Shown here piece by piece: positions 47,393 to 56,757 of a stretch of 64,000 nucleotides of DNA. The notes under the pieces are model-generated. The model was not told where the DNA came from. It saw only the letters and a list, made by a program, of their open reading frames with translations, and did not search any database. The stretch is taken from contig CAYWQB010000001.1 in assembly GCA_964460785.1 (NCBI GenBank), forward strand, positions 620,001 through 684,000. The letters run 5' to 3'. Positions within the stretch are counted from its first letter, which is position 1; each line of letters starts with the position of its first letter. Position numbers and translations under genes: made by a program. This DNA comes from CAYWQB01 sp964460785 (GTDB taxonomy: Bacteria; Chlamydiota; Chlamydiia; Chlamydiales; CAYWQB01).

Positions 47393-49751
47393 CTTCTCCT
47401 CCTATGTCTGATACCTTACCCGCCATGCGCCTTTTCTTTGAGCGAGCTGCCATCAAGATACGATCTAAGAGGTAGGAGGAAGAGATATGGTTTTCATTGA
47501 GAATCAATGGATACATGCTTGTTGGGGTAAATCCAGGAATAGGATTGACCTCATTCAAAATCCACTCACAGTTTTTTGTAAGGAAAAAGTCAATGCGAGC
47601 CACTCCAGATAAATTCAAGACCCGGAAAATTTTCTTACTTAGCTCTAGACCTTTTTCGGCTACAGAGCTAGGAATATCTGCTTTTGGCTCCATAGGTAAA
47701 GCTTGTGAACCATACTTCCCCCGATAGTCGACGAACTTCCCTTCTGAAAGAATTTCTCCTGGTGGCAAGCATGTCAACTCCTCGTTACCATATAGAGCAA
47801 ACTCTATCTGCCTCCCAACTATTTCCGGCTCAACCATTGCATGCGAGTCAAATACTAAAGCCTGTTGAATGGCCTCTGATAGTTGTTGAGTATTTGTCAC
47901 ACGAACAACTCCCAGGCTTGATCCCAGATGGGTGGGCTTCACATACATGGGGAAAGAAAAAGCTTCTGCCACTCTCCCAAGAACCTCCTCCTTATCTGCA
48001 TTCCAGACCCGCTCTTCTATTGGGATAAAAGGAGCCGTAGCCACTCCCCACTTCTCGCATACAAGCTTTGTTGCGACTTTATCCATTGCTAAACTTGTCG
48101 CACGGTAATCACTTCCCGCATAGCAAAGGTGTAATGACTCTATGAGCCCTTGTAAAGCGCCATCCTCCCCCCAAAAGCCATGTGTTAAAGGCAAAATAAT
48201 ATCACAGCTTTGGAGCCTTCTGAGAATTGCTTCTGAAAAGACCCCCTGCTCATCCCACCACCCTTGAGGACTGACATAGAATTTCTCGACTTGATAAAAA
48301 TCCTTAGAAAGGAAAGGCGAAAGGTTTTGAAAGCTTTCAATGGAAACGTAGTGTTCCGGACTGGCTCCACCATAAACCACCCCAATGCGCCACTTTTTTT
48401 TCAGTCCTTTCTCCAGTGTATGCTGATAAAGCTCTTTGAGCAAAAGGCTAATGCTCCCTGCCCCCAGTCCTACAACCTGATCATGAGGATGAAGAAGAGC
48501 ATGGATTGCCTCTACTTCAGATACATAGTGAACCTCTTGGTGAGGCAAGGGTTCAAACTCTTTAATGAACTCCTGGATAGTATGCTGAGCCTTTTCCTCG
48601 TTTCCCACTCCATATACATCCAGAACCAATACTACATCTGCCAAAGCAAAAGACTGTAAAAACTGCTGATAGCACGCATCAAATCGAGATTGCCTATGGG
48701 GCTGAAAAATAGCTACAAGCCGCCTCTCTTGATCTCTCTTGCGCATTGCTGTGAGGGTTGCCTGAATTTCCGTAGGGTGATGTGCATAGTCATCAATAAA
48801 TGACAGAGAGTGAGCCTCACCGACTAGCTCTTGTCTTCTAGCAACGCCAGCGAAGGTCGCTAGAGATGATATAATTTTTTCCATAGGCACCCCCAATGTA
48901 TGTGCAAGTGCAATAGCTCCTGTTGCATTCAGAGCATTATGCTTCCCTGAAAGAGGCAAGGAAACATCCACCTGCTTACCACTGGGGTCTTGCACAGAAA
49001 AATAGGACCCTGCAGCTTTCTGCATATAGCTCAGCAACCGATAATCTGCAGAACCTTTCTCTCCATACGAAGGGCCTTTAGGCATTATTTTTTGTAATAC
49101 AGGATCATCTATACACCAAACCAGGTGACCTAAGGAGATTTTATCGATAAATGCATGAAACAAAGCCAATATCTCATCTAGGCTAGCAAAGTGATCTACA
49201 TGATCAAGCTCTATGTTGGTAATTAAGCCATAGTCTGCTTGATAGGCAAGCAAAGAACCATCGCTCTCATCCCCTTCTAGAATAAAATAGGCTCCTGCTC
49301 CTGACGCTCCATGCCTAGGCAAACTAGGAACTTCTCCCCCAATCATGTAGGAAGGGTTCTCTCCTGCTTCATATAAAATATGTGCAAGCAGAGCAGAAGT
49401 CGTTGTCTTCCCATGTGTCCCCGTCACTACACAGGTTTTTCTACCTTTTGTCACTCTTTGCAGCATCTCTGACCGATGGAGCAGTGGACACTGAAGCTCT
49501 CTTGCATGCTGAAGCTCTGGGTGGTTTTCTGCAATGGCACTACTATAAACGATGCAGCTCTTTGGGGTTACTAAAGAGCCTGACTGATCAGAATCAATCG
49601 CAACACCCCGCTCTTGAAGGTCGCTCAAGCGAGAATGCCGGCTACAGTCAGAGCCGCTCACTTTTTTTCCATCATCTAGGCAAATATGGGCAAGAGCACT
49701 CATGCCAATGCCCCCGATCCCAACAAAGTGGTAGTGTGTGTTTTCTGTCAT
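47379..49751 (-). CDS. murC/ddl: MurC-Ddl fusion: UDP-MurNAc:L-alanine ligase / D-Ala-D-Ala ligase
   Basis: 790 residues. The MurC part (1-about 450) has HFVGIGGIGMSALA, the ATP-binding GTHGKTTTSA (111-120) and HHPTEIQ. The Ddl part (from about 454, RIGVVYGGASPEHYVS) has the ATP-grasp features PMYVKPTHLGSSLGV and FLTKNCEWILNEVNPIPGFT. It adds L-Ala to UDP-MurNAc and makes the D-Ala-D-Ala dipeptide. Such a fusion is characteristic of Chlamydiota and supports the assignment. The start overlaps the murG stop by 4 nt. Confidence 0.96.
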   Translation of the reverse strand: MTENTHYHFVGIGGIGMSALAHICLDDGKKVSGSDCSRHSRLSDLQERGVAIDSDQSGSLVTPKSCIVYSSAIAENHPELQHARELQCPLLHRSEMLQRVTKGRKTCVVTGTHGKTTTSALLAHILYEAGENPSYMIGGEVPSLPRHGASGAGAYFILEGDESDGSLLAYQADYGLITNIELDHVDHFASLDEILALFHAFIDKISLGHLVWCIDDPVLQKIMPKGPSYGEKGSADYRLLSYMQKAAGSYFSVQDPSGKQVDVSLPLSGKHNALNATGAIALAHTLGVPMEKIISSLATFAGVARRQELVGEAHSLSFIDDYAHHPTEIQATLTAMRKRDQERRLVAIFQPHRQSRFDACYQQFLQSFALADVVLVLDVYGVGNEEKAQHTIQEFIKEFEPLPHQEVHYVSEVEAIHALLHPHDQVVGLGAGSISLLLKELYQHTLEKGLKKKWRIGVVYGGASPEHYVSIESFQNLSPFLSKDFYQVEKFYVSPQGWWDEQGVFSEAILRRLQSCDIILPLTHGFWGEDGALQGLIESLHLCYAGSDYRATSLAMDKVATKLVCEKWGVATAPFIPIEERVWNADKEEVLGRVAEAFSFPMYVKPTHLGSSLGVVRVTNTQQLSEAIQQALVFDSHAMVEPEIVGRQIEFALYGNEELTCLPPGEILSEGKFVDYRGKYGSQALPMEPKADIPSSVAEKGLELSKKIFRVLNLSGVARIDFFLTKNCEWILNEVNPIPGFTPTSMYPLILNENHISSSYLLDRILMAARSKKRRMAGKVSDIGGEGEIR

Positions 49752-50812
49752 AAACTCAATACTCTTTCTACAAAGCTTTTTTCCTGACTCTGCTTTTCGA
49801 CATAATTTTGAATGGCCTGTACATACTGGTCATGTTTTTTATGCATCATTTGCAGAGTCTGCCAGATCTTATCTGCACTCGCTTCTTCTTGAGGCAAGAC
49901 CTCTCCCCCTCGCACATCCTCTGCGATATATTGTGCATTGGCTTGTTGATGTTGATCTTTTGCATAGGGGTATGGGATCAACAGCCCAGGCCGCTGAAAA
50001 GCCAGCATCTCTGCAAAAGTAGAAGCCCCTGCACGCGATAGAATGCAATCTGCCTGCAACCAATATTTATTGATTTCAGATTGAAAGGATTCCACGGTGG
50101 CTGAAATCCCTAATGCTTGGTAGTGTTCTTTCAGCTTTCTTGTACTTTCTGCATGGCCAGTGAGGTGAATAATAGACCATGTCCACGCAGATTCTGCTAG
50201 TCTTTCAGCTACTCCCTGCATCACTTCATTGATATACTGTGCTCCTTGAGAGCCACCAAATACAAGTAGTGTATAGGGCCTTGGTTGCTTAGGCCATAAA
50301 GTGGCAGGTACTTCCCAGCGAATAGGCAGAGTTAGTGGTACACTCTGTCCCTTTAACCATTGACGAGCTTGAGGAAATTGGATCCCTACCCACCGGGCCC
50401 ATGGAGAGAAAAGCCGATTCACTTGCCCAGGAACCGAGTTTCCCTCATGAAGGGCTATTGGAACACGCAAAAAAACAGCAGCTAAAAGAATAGGGAAGGT
50501 ATTAAAGCTACCAAACCCCACTACCCAACTTGGGCGGTAACGTAAGATAAAAAAAAGAGATTGGAAAAATCCAAGGCATAACTTTACAGCACTAAGCAAA
50601 GAGCGAAAGGGCTTGCGGAAAGAAATCGAGCCAGCCATCACAGAGAGTGTGTGCACCTGTCCTCGATCAACAAATGAACGTGTATGCAGGTTTGCCCCGA
50701 TCAAATAAAACTTCCCGTTTGGACAAGCCTTAGACAACTCACGAGCCAAACCCTGTGCAGGAAATATATGCCCTCCAGTCCCACCTGTTGCAATGAATCC
50801 GCAACCTTTCAC
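49748..50812 (-). CDS. murG: Lipid II synthesis glycosyltransferase MurG
   Basis: 354 residues. GFIATGGTGGHIFPAQGLAREL (about 5-26) and VFGGSQGAQYINEV are MurG motifs; the second half carries SRAGASTFAEMLAFQRPGLLIPYP for UDP-GlcNAc. It adds GlcNAc to lipid I at the inner membrane face. It starts at GTG and its start overlaps ftsW by 4 nt (GTGA). Confidence 0.96.
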   Translation of the reverse strand: MKGCGFIATGGTGGHIFPAQGLARELSKACPNGKFYLIGANLHTRSFVDRGQVHTLSVMAGSISFRKPFRSLLSAVKLCLGFFQSLFFILRYRPSWVVGFGSFNTFPILLAAVFLRVPIALHEGNSVPGQVNRLFSPWARWVGIQFPQARQWLKGQSVPLTLPIRWEVPATLWPKQPRPYTLLVFGGSQGAQYINEVMQGVAERLAESAWTWSIIHLTGHAESTRKLKEHYQALGISATVESFQSEINKYWLQADCILSRAGASTFAEMLAFQRPGLLIPYPYAKDQHQQANAQYIAEDVRGGEVLPQEEASADKIWQTLQMMHKKHDQYVQAIQNYVEKQSQEKSFVERVLSL

Positions 50813-52008
50813 TCTCTTTCCTCCCGAATAGGGCGCCCTCCATCCATTCGGTGAAATAGACGCTGTTTTCCCTTTTCCTTTCGAAGGCTCCCCCGTGCGA
50901 TACTAAGTAAAAGTGCAATGGCAACAAAGTTGACTAGCAAAGAGGACCCCCCTTGACTAAGGAAAGGTAAGTTGACTCCTGTACTAGGCAAAAGTCCAGA
51001 CACAACACCTAAATTTAGAAAGGCTTGGATACAAACAAGAAAGGTAGCAAGAACAGCAAGGTATAAACCGGAACGGTCTTCTGCGCAATAGGCGATGAAA
51101 AAGCCCGCATATACCATCAGCATATAAAGGAGTAAAAGCAAAGCGATGCCTACAAAGCCAAATTCTTCTGCATAAATGGCTGCAATATAGTCATTTTGTG
51201 CTTCAGGCAAGTAAGTCATCTTTTGCAAACTCTGCCCCAGTCCTCTACCAAAAACTTGCCCAGATCCTGCTGCTATTTTTGCTTGATAGGGTTGATGCCC
51301 TTTACCCAGAAGGTCTTTTTCTGGATGAAAATAGACATGTAGGCGTCCTTTCACATAAGGCAGTTGCCAAGCAATAGGAGCTCCTACCACAACCAATATA
51401 AGGCAGGGTAAAGCCCAAAATGTCCAACGAATTTGCATCACCAAAAAAGCTGTTAAAATAAGAACGCCTAATAGAGCGGTTGTTCCATTATCTGGTTCTA
51501 AAAAGACAAGGGCTAAAGGAACACAAAGAGGGCTCATATAGCGCAAAAACTGCTTTATGTCTGTGCGAACAATCGGCTTTTGCAAAACCATATAAACGAC
51601 AAAAAGAGGGCAGGTTAATTTCGCAAACTCTGAAGGCTGCAGTGTCATCCCTGCAATAGAAATCCACCGCTTAGAGCCATTCACCGTTTTGCCTACACCA
51701 GGAATTAAAACTAAAAGCAATAGTAAAGCAGAAAGCACTAACAAAAATGGTGCCAGCCGAAGCAGATGCTTGTACCCCAACATCCAAATACCCACACCAA
51801 GTAAAATGCCTAAGGTACCATGAGCAAGCTGACGAATCAGAGCTTGATATGTGCTTTGATTGAGCCCTCGGTCCATCACCTCTGCTGAAGAGGTTCCAAA
51901 TACCATAACAAGACCAAGAGCAAAAATCACCAGCGTGACAAAAATCAGTAAAAAAGAATGCCCTGCTACAGAGCGTGCTAAAAAGGTGGCTCTGGGGGAC
52001 TCAACCAT
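50809..52008 (-). CDS. ftsW: Peptidoglycan glycosyltransferase FtsW (SEDS family)
   Basis: 399 residues with about ten transmembrane segments. SEDS features: GSKRWISIAGMTLQPSEFAKL near residue 113, and GLLPSTGVNLPFLSQGGSSLLVNF near 357. It polymerises lipid II at the division septum with a partner penicillin-binding protein, which is not in this window. The ATG overlaps nothing; the LysM gene ends 2 nt upstream. Confidence 0.95.
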   Translation of the reverse strand: MVESPRATFLARSVAGHSFLLIFVTLVIFALGLVMVFGTSSAEVMDRGLNQSTYQALIRQLAHGTLGILLGVGIWMLGYKHLLRLAPFLLVLSALLLLLVLIPGVGKTVNGSKRWISIAGMTLQPSEFAKLTCPLFVVYMVLQKPIVRTDIKQFLRYMSPLCVPLALVFLEPDNGTTALLGVLILTAFLVMQIRWTFWALPCLILVVVGAPIAWQLPYVKGRLHVYFHPEKDLLGKGHQPYQAKIAAGSGQVFGRGLGQSLQKMTYLPEAQNDYIAAIYAEEFGFVGIALLLLLYMLMVYAGFFIAYCAEDRSGLYLAVLATFLVCIQAFLNLGVVSGLLPSTGVNLPFLSQGGSSLLVNFVAIALLLSIARGSLRKEKGKQRLFHRMDGGRPIREERE

Positions 52009-52010
52009 TG

Positions 52011-52703
52011 CTACTTGATACGGATCCTATCTCCTGGCTTCAAACGACGCGCGGATTTTTCATCTAACCCATTTAGCTTAAGCAAATCATGAAGATCTAT
52101 GCGATACTTCAAGGCAATGAGCCAGGGGTTATCTCCTCTTCGAATCGTATAGTATTCCTGTTCACTGCTAGCTGCAGAGCTTTTCGCGACAACTTTTGTC
52201 TTCTTTGGTTGCTCTTTTGCTTTAGCAACGGCTGGCTTAGGCTCTGACTTACTTGGTGAGCTAATAGGGATCTCTAGAATTTGGCCAATATCTAAATGCG
52301 TATCAGATAGATGATTGTAGCTCATGATGGTGTCGACATCGACTCCTTGCTCTTGAGCAATTTTATCGAGGTAATCGCCCTTGCGGACAACGACACGAGC
52401 GACTCTCTGCTGGTCACTAACAAGAGGAATTGGCACTTGCTTTGCATTCGCTGGTGCTGGGTTTTTCTCTCCAGCTAACTTCTGACTGAATTGACTGAGG
52501 ACTTCCTCTAAGTCATCTTTCTCTTGATGAGCAAGCTCTATTGCATCCTCTACAGGCTGAGCATGCTGCTCTTGCTTAGGAGTTTTGGCCTGAGCCATCT
52601 CTGTTTGCCCCTGCTCTTTTTTTCCTACGGCAGTTGAAAAAAGAACAAGGAGTAACCCTATGTTTATCAACACTGCTACAATGATCGTATCTCTTCGACT
52701 CAT
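52011..52703 (-). CDS. Membrane-anchored double-LysM protein
   Basis: 230 residues. An N-terminal transmembrane or signal-anchor segment (about 6-24), an acidic linker, LysM 1 at about 103-147 (VVVRKGDYLDKIAQEQG), a Lys/Ala/Pro-rich linker, and LysM 2 at about 184-229 (YYTIRRGDNPWLIALKY). LysM domains bind GlcNAc-containing glycan. The position matches the NlpD-like gene of the C. trachomatis cluster, but the M23 peptidase domain of NlpD is absent, so it probably binds peptidoglycan without cleaving it. Confidence 0.85.
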   Translation of the reverse strand: MSRRDTIIVAVLINIGLLLVLFSTAVGKKEQGQTEMAQAKTPKQEQHAQPVEDAIELAHQEKDDLEEVLSQFSQKLAGEKNPAPANAKQVPIPLVSDQQRVARVVVRKGDYLDKIAQEQGVDVDTIMSYNHLSDTHLDIGQILEIPISSPSKSEPKPAVAKAKEQPKKTKVVAKSSAASSEQEYYTIRRGDNPWLIALKYRIDLHDLLKLNGLDEKSARRLKPGDRIRIK

Positions 52704-52712
52704 GTCTTCCCT

Positions 52713-53990
52713 CTAAGCTTGTATTTGCCTGACGAGGCTTTTAAAACGGTTCCCTCTTTCTATGTAGTCTCTGAACATGTCATAGCTAGAACATCCTGGG
52801 GACAACAAAACCTGCATCCCCGGTTTAGCTTTGCGCTCAGCTTGCTGCACAGCCTCCTCCAAATCTTTACAGCACTTTACAGGGACTGTGCCCTTTAAGT
52901 CACTGGCAATACTTGAAGCCGACTCACCTATTGCATACACTTGCAAGACCTTTTTTTTAAACAGTTCCTGCCATCGACTGTAAGGCTCTCCTTTTGAAAC
53001 GCCTCCAGCAATCAAAATAATTGGACCTGATAAAGAGTGGACAGCTCTTTCAACAGCATCTACATTCGTAGCCTTGCTGTCGTTATGGTATGTAACCCCT
53101 GCAATCTCTGCAACATACTCTAAGCGGTGAGGAGGTTTTTTAAATGTTCGGCCAAGATCTATCGCCTGTTCAAATTGAATGCCTGCTTCATGCACTAAGC
53201 AACTGGCTGCCGCTAAATTTTCTCGATCCACAGATTCAAGGTGTGCACCTGTGGGAAAGTGATACTCTTTTCCCTCACAAATAAAAGAGCTTTTTTTTAT
53301 CTGTAAAAAAGCCCCTTGCTGAGATCCAAAAGTGCGTAAACCTGCATAAGGCAAAAACTGAGGATAAGCGGTATAGACATCACTCCGCACATAAAAGTGC
53401 CCAGAGGGAGGTAGCACCAACTCACCCATACGGCATTTAGATTGCACGTAGTGATGGTAGGAAGAGTAGCGATCTAAATGATCTGGGGAAACATTCAATA
53501 GGATACCAGCTGAAAGCTTTGCAGAAGTCGTGCGGTCAATTTGAAATGAGCTTAGTTCAACCACAAGGTAGTCAGGCATCCCCTCTCCCAAATGGTCTAA
53601 AAAAGGCTCCCCGACATTCCCCACAGCGCGCACACGCAAGCCTGCTTCTTTGAGAATATGCTCTGCCAAAAGCGTAACTGTTGTCTTACCATTTGTTCCT
53701 GTAACGCCAAGCAAGGTAGGTAGTTTTTTCGCATAACGCAAACCTAACTCGATATCGCTATAAACAGGAATTCCCTGGCTTCGGCAAGCAAAAATCCAGG
53801 GGTGAGCATCTCCAATTCCTGGAGAGGTAACACAAAGATCAGGGCCCCAGTGTAAAGCTGTTTCAAAATCCATAAAAGGAGCCTTCTCTTGGCTCTTCTC
53901 CTCACAGATCACAACATCAGCCTGCAAGCGAGTCAAAAAGCGGTGTACAGACTTTCCTGTTTGCCCATAGCCTAGAATAAGTACCTTCAC
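52713..53990 (-). CDS. murD: UDP-MurNAc-L-alanine:D-glutamate ligase
   Basis: 425 residues. GVTGTNGKTTVTLLAEH (about 94-110) is the Mur-ligase P-loop; LNVSPDHLDRYSSYHHYVQSK and HNDSKATNVDA are family motifs for the ligase core and product binding. It adds D-Glu to UDP-MurNAc-L-Ala. The N-terminus (MKVLILGYGQTGKSVHRFL) is the usual Rossmann start. Confidence 0.95.
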   Translation of the reverse strand: MKVLILGYGQTGKSVHRFLTRLQADVVICEEKSQEKAPFMDFETALHWGPDLCVTSPGIGDAHPWIFACRSQGIPVYSDIELGLRYAKKLPTLLGVTGTNGKTTVTLLAEHILKEAGLRVRAVGNVGEPFLDHLGEGMPDYLVVELSSFQIDRTTSAKLSAGILLNVSPDHLDRYSSYHHYVQSKCRMGELVLPPSGHFYVRSDVYTAYPQFLPYAGLRTFGSQQGAFLQIKKSSFICEGKEYHFPTGAHLESVDRENLAAASCLVHEAGIQFEQAIDLGRTFKKPPHRLEYVAEIAGVTYHNDSKATNVDAVERAVHSLSGPIILIAGGVSKGEPYSRWQELFKKKVLQVYAIGESASSIASDLKGTVPVKCCKDLEEAVQQAERKAKPGMQVLLSPGCSSYDMFRDYIERGNRFKSLVRQIQA

Positions 53991-53999
53991 CGACTCTCC

Positions 54000-55214
54000 T
54001 TATTGAAACTTCAAAGATGCAATACCGACAAGAGCACATAGCAAGCCGACAATCCAAAAGCGCAAAACAACCTTGGACTCAGCCCACCCCTTATACTCAA
54101 AATGATGATGCAAGGGGCTGCAAAGGAAAATTCTCTTTTTATTGCGATATCGATAACTGAGGACCTGCAGGATAACAGATAGTGCTTCAACCACAAAAAT
54201 TCCTCCGATAACAGCTAGCAAAACCTCTCTGCGCAACAAAATAGCAGAAACCCCTAAAATACCCCCTATACTTAGAGATCCTGTATCTCCCATAAAAACC
54301 TGTGCAGGGTGCCCATTGTACCATAAAAAGCCTAAGCAGGCTCCTGCAAGTGAAGCTAGAAGGATCGCTACCTCTCCACTACCCTCAATATAGAAAATGT
54401 GCAGAAACTGAGCGATTTCAATGTTGTTTGAAACAAAAGCAACAAGCGCCATGCAAGCAGCAACCATTAAAACTGTGCCAGCTGCTAAGCCGTCCAAGCC
54501 ATCTGTCAAGTTCACGGCATTCGAAGAACCTGTTACAACCACCATGAAAAAGAAAGCCAGGAAAACTAGCGCACCTCCTGTGAAGTAAAGTACAGGCCCT
54601 TTTAAGAAGGGAATGAATAGCATGGAGGAATATTCCGACAGGGAGTGTACTTTCATCCACTTCTCTCCACTCGCAGAGAGAACTGCTTGCTTTGCTACTG
54701 GTGGAGCAAACCAAATTCCATGGTGCAGCCAGTCTTGAACTTCAGGTATTAACAGGTACCCTGCAAGAAGCAAAGAAAAGGTCACTTGTACTATAAGTTT
54801 CAAGCGCCCTGGCAAGCCTTTGGAGTTTTTATACTTTAGCTTAAGAAGGTCATCCACCGCTCCTAAGCCACCTAAAACGACTACTGTCACAAAGAGAATC
54901 AGAGTAAAAACAGAGCTCCAGTCCATCCAAAGAAAAAGGGAAAATAGCACAGAGAAGAGAATGAGAATCCCTCCCATTGTTGGCGTGTCCTGTTTCTTAC
55001 CATGCAGATCTGCGAGTACAGGGCATTCTTCCTTGCGAATGGGCTGACCAATTTTCCACTCATAAAGCTTCCGAATGAAAAAAGGTCCAAAAAATATGCA
55101 AATCAATAAGCTTGTGACACTACCTAAAATCATACGTGTAGAATAGTAAGCGAAGACCTGTGGAACCTTCACTCCTAGCACCCCACGCATAAACTCCATT
55201 AGGTACAAAATCAT
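54000..55214 (-). CDS. mraY: Phospho-MurNAc-pentapeptide translocase MraY
   Basis: 404 residues from the ATG at 55214, with GAGGGG 5 nt upstream; a GTG at 55220 adds two residues. About ten transmembrane segments. Family motifs: KKQDTPTMGGILIL (about 72-85), DDLLKLKYKNSKGL, NLTDGLDGLAAG (Asp pair for Mg binding), and the C-terminal PLHHHFEYKGW. It makes lipid I from UDP-MurNAc-pentapeptide. An insertion of about 40 residues near 160-200 is longer than in typical MraY. The start overlaps the murF stop (ATGA). Confidence 0.95.
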   Translation of the reverse strand: MILYLMEFMRGVLGVKVPQVFAYYSTRMILGSVTSLLICIFFGPFFIRKLYEWKIGQPIRKEECPVLADLHGKKQDTPTMGGILILFSVLFSLFLWMDWSSVFTLILFVTVVVLGGLGAVDDLLKLKYKNSKGLPGRLKLIVQVTFSLLLAGYLLIPEVQDWLHHGIWFAPPVAKQAVLSASGEKWMKVHSLSEYSSMLFIPFLKGPVLYFTGGALVFLAFFFMVVVTGSSNAVNLTDGLDGLAAGTVLMVAACMALVAFVSNNIEIAQFLHIFYIEGSGEVAILLASLAGACLGFLWYNGHPAQVFMGDTGSLSIGGILGVSAILLRREVLLAVIGGIFVVEALSVILQVLSYRYRNKKRIFLCSPLHHHFEYKGWAESKVVLRFWIVGLLCALVGIASLKFQ

Positions 55215-56545
55215 GACCACCCCTCACGTATCTCTTTTTCTATTTCCCATAGAGAATGAATATTTGAGCCCTTAAAAAGGATCACATCGCCAGGCCTTAG
55301 CTCTTTCTGAACAGCATGTTTTAATGTTTGCCTCTCATCAAAAAGATGGGTACTGCAACTCCCTCGCCCTCTGGCAACAGAGGAAGAAAACTCGCCAATG
55401 CAATACATAATGTCCACTCTAGAGCAAGAGTAACGACCCACCTCCTCATGAAAACGCTTACTATTTGCTCCCATCCCCACCATCGAGCCAAATACCATAT
55501 AGGTACGCCCTCCCTTTGAAGGAACAGGCAGAGTGTCAATGGCTGCTTTAACAGATGTCACACAGGCATTGAAAGCATCACAGATCCAAACCACACCGCC
55601 TTTTTCATTCCTATCAAAGCGCCCCTCAGGAACCGTTAAGGTTGTAACCGCTTCTGCTATTGCCTCCCATGACAGACCTGCCTTTCTAGCTAGTGCAATT
55701 GCTGCGAGTGCATTGCGCTGAAAATGCTTCCCTTGAAGGTTCCAAGAAAGAAGGTGCTTTTGCCCTCTCTCTTGTACAACCCAACAATCCCTTAATTCTT
55801 CGGCATAGTAATCTGCAGCAGGGTCAGACATTGAGAAAAAACTCTTTGGACAACTCCCCCAAAACACCTGCTCTTTAGCATGGGGAACATCATCTGCAAG
55901 GATTCCCCATTCTGTGAGATCACTTGTAAAAATTTCAGACTTGGCCCGAGCAACTCCTTCTAAGCCATCAAAATTTTCTACATGGACATAATCTACAGAA
56001 ATCACTGCTGCTATATGGGGAGGAAACAGCTCGACTAAGCGACGAATATTCCCCTTTTCTGTCATCGCCATTTCCAACACTGCAAAATCAGCCCCTTGAT
56101 CCATATTGAGGACCCCCAAGGGCAAGCCTAATTGGCTATTGTAGCTACGGGGAGTCACAGCTACTTGAAACTCATGAGAAAGCATGTGTGCCAAAAAGTG
56201 CTTTGCTGTGGTTTTCCCTAGTGAACCTGTGATGGCTAAGATCCTCCATTGACAGAGGCAAGCATAGTAGCTTGCAAGGTCTTGGAGAGTTTTTTCTACA
56301 GAAGCAACACGGATTAGGGGCAAGGGCTCTTCCCCTTGGTAATCGTCAGCTACTACGGCAGCTAAAGCTCCTTGCTCTGCAACCTTCCTTAAAAAGGAAT
56401 GCCCATCAACGCGCAATCCACGGATTGCAAAAAAGACCATCCCCTCTTGCACTGCACGACTATCAAGAGCATACCCTATAATTTCTTGAGCAACGGGTGC
56501 TTCGAGCTGAAAAAAGCGATAAAATTCTTTAGTAGATAGAGGCAT
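55211..56545 (-). CDS. murF: UDP-MurNAc-tripeptide:D-Ala-D-Ala ligase
   Basis: 444 residues from the ATG at 56545 (MPLSTKEFYRFF), the first start at which MurF homology begins; the frame extends to 56608 but those 21 residues look unrelated. P-loop ITGSLGKTTAKH near residue 104, DHVH-type VDYVHVENF, and DAFNACVTSVKAAID near residue 310. It attaches D-Ala-D-Ala. This is the first gene of the minus-strand peptidoglycan cluster; TATATT lies 8 nt before the ATG, close enough for a very short leader. Confidence 0.92.
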   Translation of the reverse strand: MPLSTKEFYRFFQLEAPVAQEIIGYALDSRAVQEGMVFFAIRGLRVDGHSFLRKVAEQGALAAVVADDYQGEEPLPLIRVASVEKTLQDLASYYACLCQWRILAITGSLGKTTAKHFLAHMLSHEFQVAVTPRSYNSQLGLPLGVLNMDQGADFAVLEMAMTEKGNIRRLVELFPPHIAAVISVDYVHVENFDGLEGVARAKSEIFTSDLTEWGILADDVPHAKEQVFWGSCPKSFFSMSDPAADYYAEELRDCWVVQERGQKHLLSWNLQGKHFQRNALAAIALARKAGLSWEAIAEAVTTLTVPEGRFDRNEKGGVVWICDAFNACVTSVKAAIDTLPVPSKGGRTYMVFGSMVGMGANSKRFHEEVGRYSCSRVDIMYCIGEFSSSVARGRGSCSTHLFDERQTLKHAVQKELRPGDVILFKGSNIHSLWEIEKEIREGWS

Positions 56546-56625
56546 AGCCCGGGAATATACGAAGCAATTTGAATAAAAGCGATGCTTTTTTCCCAGAGAA
56601 GACCACATTTAGCATGATCAACTCA

Positions 56626-56655
56626 TTGACTTTAAGCCTTAAGCTACGCTATAAG
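56626..56655 (+). promoter_or_regulatory. Promoter for tRNA-Cys
   Basis: TTGACT (56626-56631) and TATAAG (56650-56655) with an 18-nt spacer; predicted start about 56662, a few bases before the tRNA. Confidence 0.7.
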
Positions 56656-56667
56656 GTTACGCCTTTC

Positions 56668-56738
56668 GGTGGCATAGCCAAGTGGTAAGGCAGGGGCCTG
56701 CAAAGCCTTTATCCCCAGTTCGAATCTGGGTGCCACCT
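56668..56738 (+). tRNA. tRNA-Cys (anticodon GCA)
   Basis: 71-nt cloverleaf. Acceptor GGTGGCA pairs with TGCCACC (56731-56737), T discriminator at 56738; anticodon loop CTGCAAA gives GCA; T-arm CCCAG-TTCGAAT-CTGGG. The anticodon stem has two G-U pairs. CCA is not encoded. A discriminator U is a known identity element for CysRS. Confidence 0.96.
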
Positions 56739-56757
56739 TCTTCACCCTCTTTTTATC

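Noticed and set aside
56546..56608. Longer murF N-terminus
   Set aside because: The extra 21 residues show no MurF similarity and no ribosome site precedes the start.
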